DNA of 10,419 bases from Euperipatoides rowelli. Taxonomy: Eukaryota; Onychophora; Udeonychophora; Euonychophora; Peripatopsidae. The notes under the pieces were generated by a model. It was not told where the DNA came from, did no database searches, and saw only the letters and a list, made by a program, of their open reading frames with translations. The position numbers and the translations under genes are program-made. The stretch lies in assembly GCA_003024985.2 (NCBI GenBank), contig PXIH01S0000217.1, one strand, 5' to 3'. Below, piece after piece: positions 8,459-10,419 of the stretch; positions within the stretch are counted from its first letter, which is position 1, and each line of letters begins with the position of its first letter.

Positions 8459-8484
8459 TTTTTTTTTTTTTGGGGGGGGGGGGG
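8459..8484. repeat. T13 followed directly by G13
   Basis: Thirteen T residues are followed immediately by thirteen G residues. It is the longest G-run in the window. Such runs are prone to length error in assembly and can form G-quadruplex structures. Confidence 0.95.
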
Positions 8485-8699
8485 TTGTCATTAATGCACG
8501 TTTACCTTATTTTATTTAACAAGATTTTCCTGTGATGTTTCTCTATAGCTGCTTTTCTCAAAACACTTTCTGTATAGCAAATAAGAAAATTAAAAAAAAC
8601 CTAACATTATTTGAAATAATGCTCTGAAGTTGATTATATACAGCAAGAATCCCAGAATTTCATCACCGCTTTATACCTGGGTTTATGATGGGCAGAATC

Positions 8700-9048
8700 A
8701 AAAGAACAAATCTCTCATTTTTACTCAGTTGAATTTAATATTAATGGTCATTTTTGATACACTGATTTAGCTTTCGGAATCTCGTCGTTCTATGGACACA
8801 ATAACAAAATTTTGTACACTTGATTTCATTTGGATAACTCAACTTGAAGATAGTTGTGCTGGAGAATAAAGGGTTAACTTTAATAGTGAAAACCACTGCT
8901 GAGTCGGCATTCAAACTTGCATTATAAAATGAAATTGAAAGGGACTCCAATGTTAAACTTCTAAATTCATCACTTTCCACGTATATGTTAACACTGTCAG
9001 AATTAAATCCAAATTGATGTTCATTTACATTTTCACTGCTGTGAATAA
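8700..9048 (+). repeat. Left arm of a very large palindrome
   Basis: From CAAATCTCTCATTTTTACTC at 8707 to CTGCTGTGAATAA at 9048, this arm is the reverse complement of 9058-9408. The outer 70 or so bases match perfectly from 8707. Elsewhere there are roughly 25 substitutions and two small indels (4 bp and 2 bp), giving about 92-93% identity by eye. On the minus strand this arm holds an open frame of about 106 codons. Confidence 0.95.
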
Positions 9049-9061
9049 TATTTTTTTTTAT
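8741..9061 (-). pseudogene. Open frame in palindrome left arm, possible relict coding segment, unknown family
   Basis: The minus strand is open from 9061 down to a TAA at 8741-8743, about 106 codons, in DNA where stops are otherwise frequent. There is no ATG near the beginning; the first possible unconventional start is a GTG at 8980. The inferred product is rich in short alternating hydrophobic stretches (for example SLTLESLSISFYNASL and AVVFTIKVNPLF) and has three cysteines close together near the C-terminal end (KCTKFCYC), which would suit a beta-strand-rich fold. I do not recognise it. Differences between the arms fall on all codon positions, and the right arm has lost the frame, so there is no sign of selection since the arms formed. 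It could be a captured exon, part of a transposon gene, or chance. Confidence 0.25.
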
Positions 9062-9408
9062 TCACAGCCGTGAAAATATAAATGACCATCAATTTGAATT
9101 TAATTCTGACAATGTTGAAATATTTATACATGGAAAGTGTTGAATTTAGAAGATTAACACTATAGTCCCTTTCAATTTCATTTTATAATGCAAGTTTGAA
9201 TGCCGACTCAGCAGCAGTTTTCATTATTTAAGTTAACCCTTTATTCTCCAGCACAACTATCTTTAAGTTGAGTTATTCAAATGAAATCAAATACAAAATT
9301 TTGTCATTGTGTCCATAAAACAATGAGATTCCGAAAGCTAAATCAGTGTATCAAAAATGACCATTAATATTAAATTCAACTGAGTAAAAATGAGAGATTT
9401 GTTTTTTT
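9058..9408 (-). repeat. Right arm of a very large palindrome
   Basis: Begins TTATTCACAGCCGTGAAAAT and ends ATGAGAGATTTG followed by T-run. Only about nine bases (TA then seven T) separate it from the left arm. Just before it, T-rich sequence followed by ATTCACAG resembles a splice acceptor. Relative to the left arm it carries a 4-bp insertion and two in-frame stops in the shared reading frame. Twelve bases, TATATACAGCAA, lie immediately outside this arm (9410-9421) and again 54 bases outside the left arm (8635-8646). Confidence 0.95.
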
Positions 9409-9409
9409 A

Positions 9410-10419
9410 TATATACAGCAAATTATATCTAACTGTAATAAATAGGTATTTTTATTTATTCCATTAATATATTTTATCTAATTTAAATAGGAGTTATCCA
9501 AGTCCTTTCTATTGTCATGTCTTATTAACTTTTCCCTGGCTATAACCTCTCTAAAACTTATCTTGGAAGTTGTTTTTTCCAGAAAAAAAAAAAAAAGGGA
9601 GAACCTTCCACTTTCTTAATTATACTATTCTTAGATGGTCTCGGTCTTCTATCTTGACTTGGTCTAATCAAAACATTTTATTTCATATGTTTGGTGCATG
9701 AAAACCAGCCTGTCAGCACGTAGAAGTTTGCTTCAACTAAACAATTTAGCCAATGAACAACGTTTACAATTCTTGTAAGTACTGGGTACATAATAATCTG
9801 ATTTTTCTTTGGACTAATAAGTGGTGATGGTTTACTACTCTGCATTTATCTCTTATTTTAAGTACTCTATACACTATATATAGTTGCATATACTATAGTT
9901 TAATAAGTTAGATCTAGATTTAATAATTATTATTCTTAGTAATATAAGATATACGTTTGTGTTTTTTAACTAAAAATGGATAAATTCTACATATTGAATG
10001 TTCAAAGAACAGGAAATAAAATATTAGTAGCCTTCTCTTAAAAAAATGTTTTGACCATTGTTAACCGTAACATTTGAAGCCAGTAGGTTAATAGTTTGTA
10101 TAGCATACCACAATATTTATATACCGGTATCCTATAAGTCAGCAATTAAAGACGCACCTTTTATAGATATGCGCATGTGAGTTTATTATTGTAAATTCAG
10201 AAGAAAATTCAATCTAAAACCTTCTTGTATATGAGTGTGAAAATTTTGCATTATTAGAACCAGCTGATTTTTTTCATATTAAACAATAAGATTGCATACT
10301 GAAATCTAGATACCGTTAATTTTTTTTTATATACTGTATATATTTTGAAACATTAGGAGTTTTTTTTTTTTTAAATCGTTTGGAAAAATAGGAGTTTTTA
10401 TGGATATATATTTGTTGAA
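9410..10419. other. AT-rich sequence without recognisable genes
   Basis: Presumed to be the continuation of intron 3. A 26-codon frame at 9698-9778 ends at a donor-like GTAAGTAC, but it shows no family similarity. Poly-T and TA-rich tracts occur near 10320-10370. Nothing else was recognised. Confidence 0.6.

Larger units (their letters stand above)
3288..10419 (+). other. Intron 3 of the SH3BP5-family gene, 3' end outside the window (more than 7.1 kb)
   Basis: The donor GTGAGT is strong. Candidate acceptors at 5555, 5951, 6492, 7058 and 8132 were each read in the required phase. None gave the conserved PYFELK.K.....LE sequence, and those followed with care met stops within a few codons. The intron is therefore taken to run off the end. 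It contains copy B of the inverted-repeat element, the decayed transposase region and the large palindrome, all described separately. Confidence 0.7.

Noticed and set aside
9698-9778. 26-codon ATG frame ending at a donor-like GTAAGTAC, as a possible mini-exon
   Set aside because: The peptide does not match the expected next SH3BP5-family segment, and no convincing acceptor in the required phase precedes it.

Overview
The window reads as animal nuclear DNA, most likely from an invertebrate with an AT-rich genome. It has short protein-coding exons bounded by GT/AG splice sites, one intron of about 2.7 kb and one longer than 7.1 kb, micro- and minisatellites, and decayed transposable elements. 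I cannot name the species. There is no sign of bacterial or viral gene organisation.

The only confident gene is on the + strand: an internal part of an SH3BP5/SH3BP5L-family gene (SH3-domain-binding protein 5, called SAB; relatives are fly parcas and worm REI-1). This family is a coiled-coil guanine-nucleotide exchange factor for Rab11. Three coding pieces are visible at 1-79 (5' truncated), 333-494 and 3157-3287, joined by introns in phase 0 and phase 0. The third exon ends in phase 2. Spliced together they give an uninterrupted reading frame of 123 complete codons plus two bases, covering the conserved AWQEMLNHAT region and stopping just before the conserved PYFELK segment. The next exon is not found, so everything from 3288 to the end is treated as one long intron.

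Intron 2 (495-3156) holds a 350-bp inverted-repeat element (copy A, about 1077-1427), a GC-richer patch with a strong small hairpin (about 1780-1935) and a 29-bp-unit minisatellite (2441-2758).

Intron 3 (3288 onward) holds a second, longer member of the same element family (copy B, 5585-6374) with clear 26-bp terminal inverted repeats and TA at both ends. Next comes a decayed hAT-like transposase C-terminal region (about 6977-7650) with an internal direct duplication. The most striking object is a roughly 710-bp near-perfect palindrome (8700-9408): two arms of about 350 bp, roughly 92-93% identical by eye, separated by only about 9 bases. The left arm carries an open frame of just over 100 codons on the minus strand that the right arm has lost. 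Several long G (or C) homopolymers are scattered through otherwise AT-rich sequence.

The remaining stretches (3300-5580, 7660-8458 and 9410-10419) look like ordinary intronic DNA. No new multi-gene system is visible. The palindrome and its buried reading frame are the best candidates for something undescribed.
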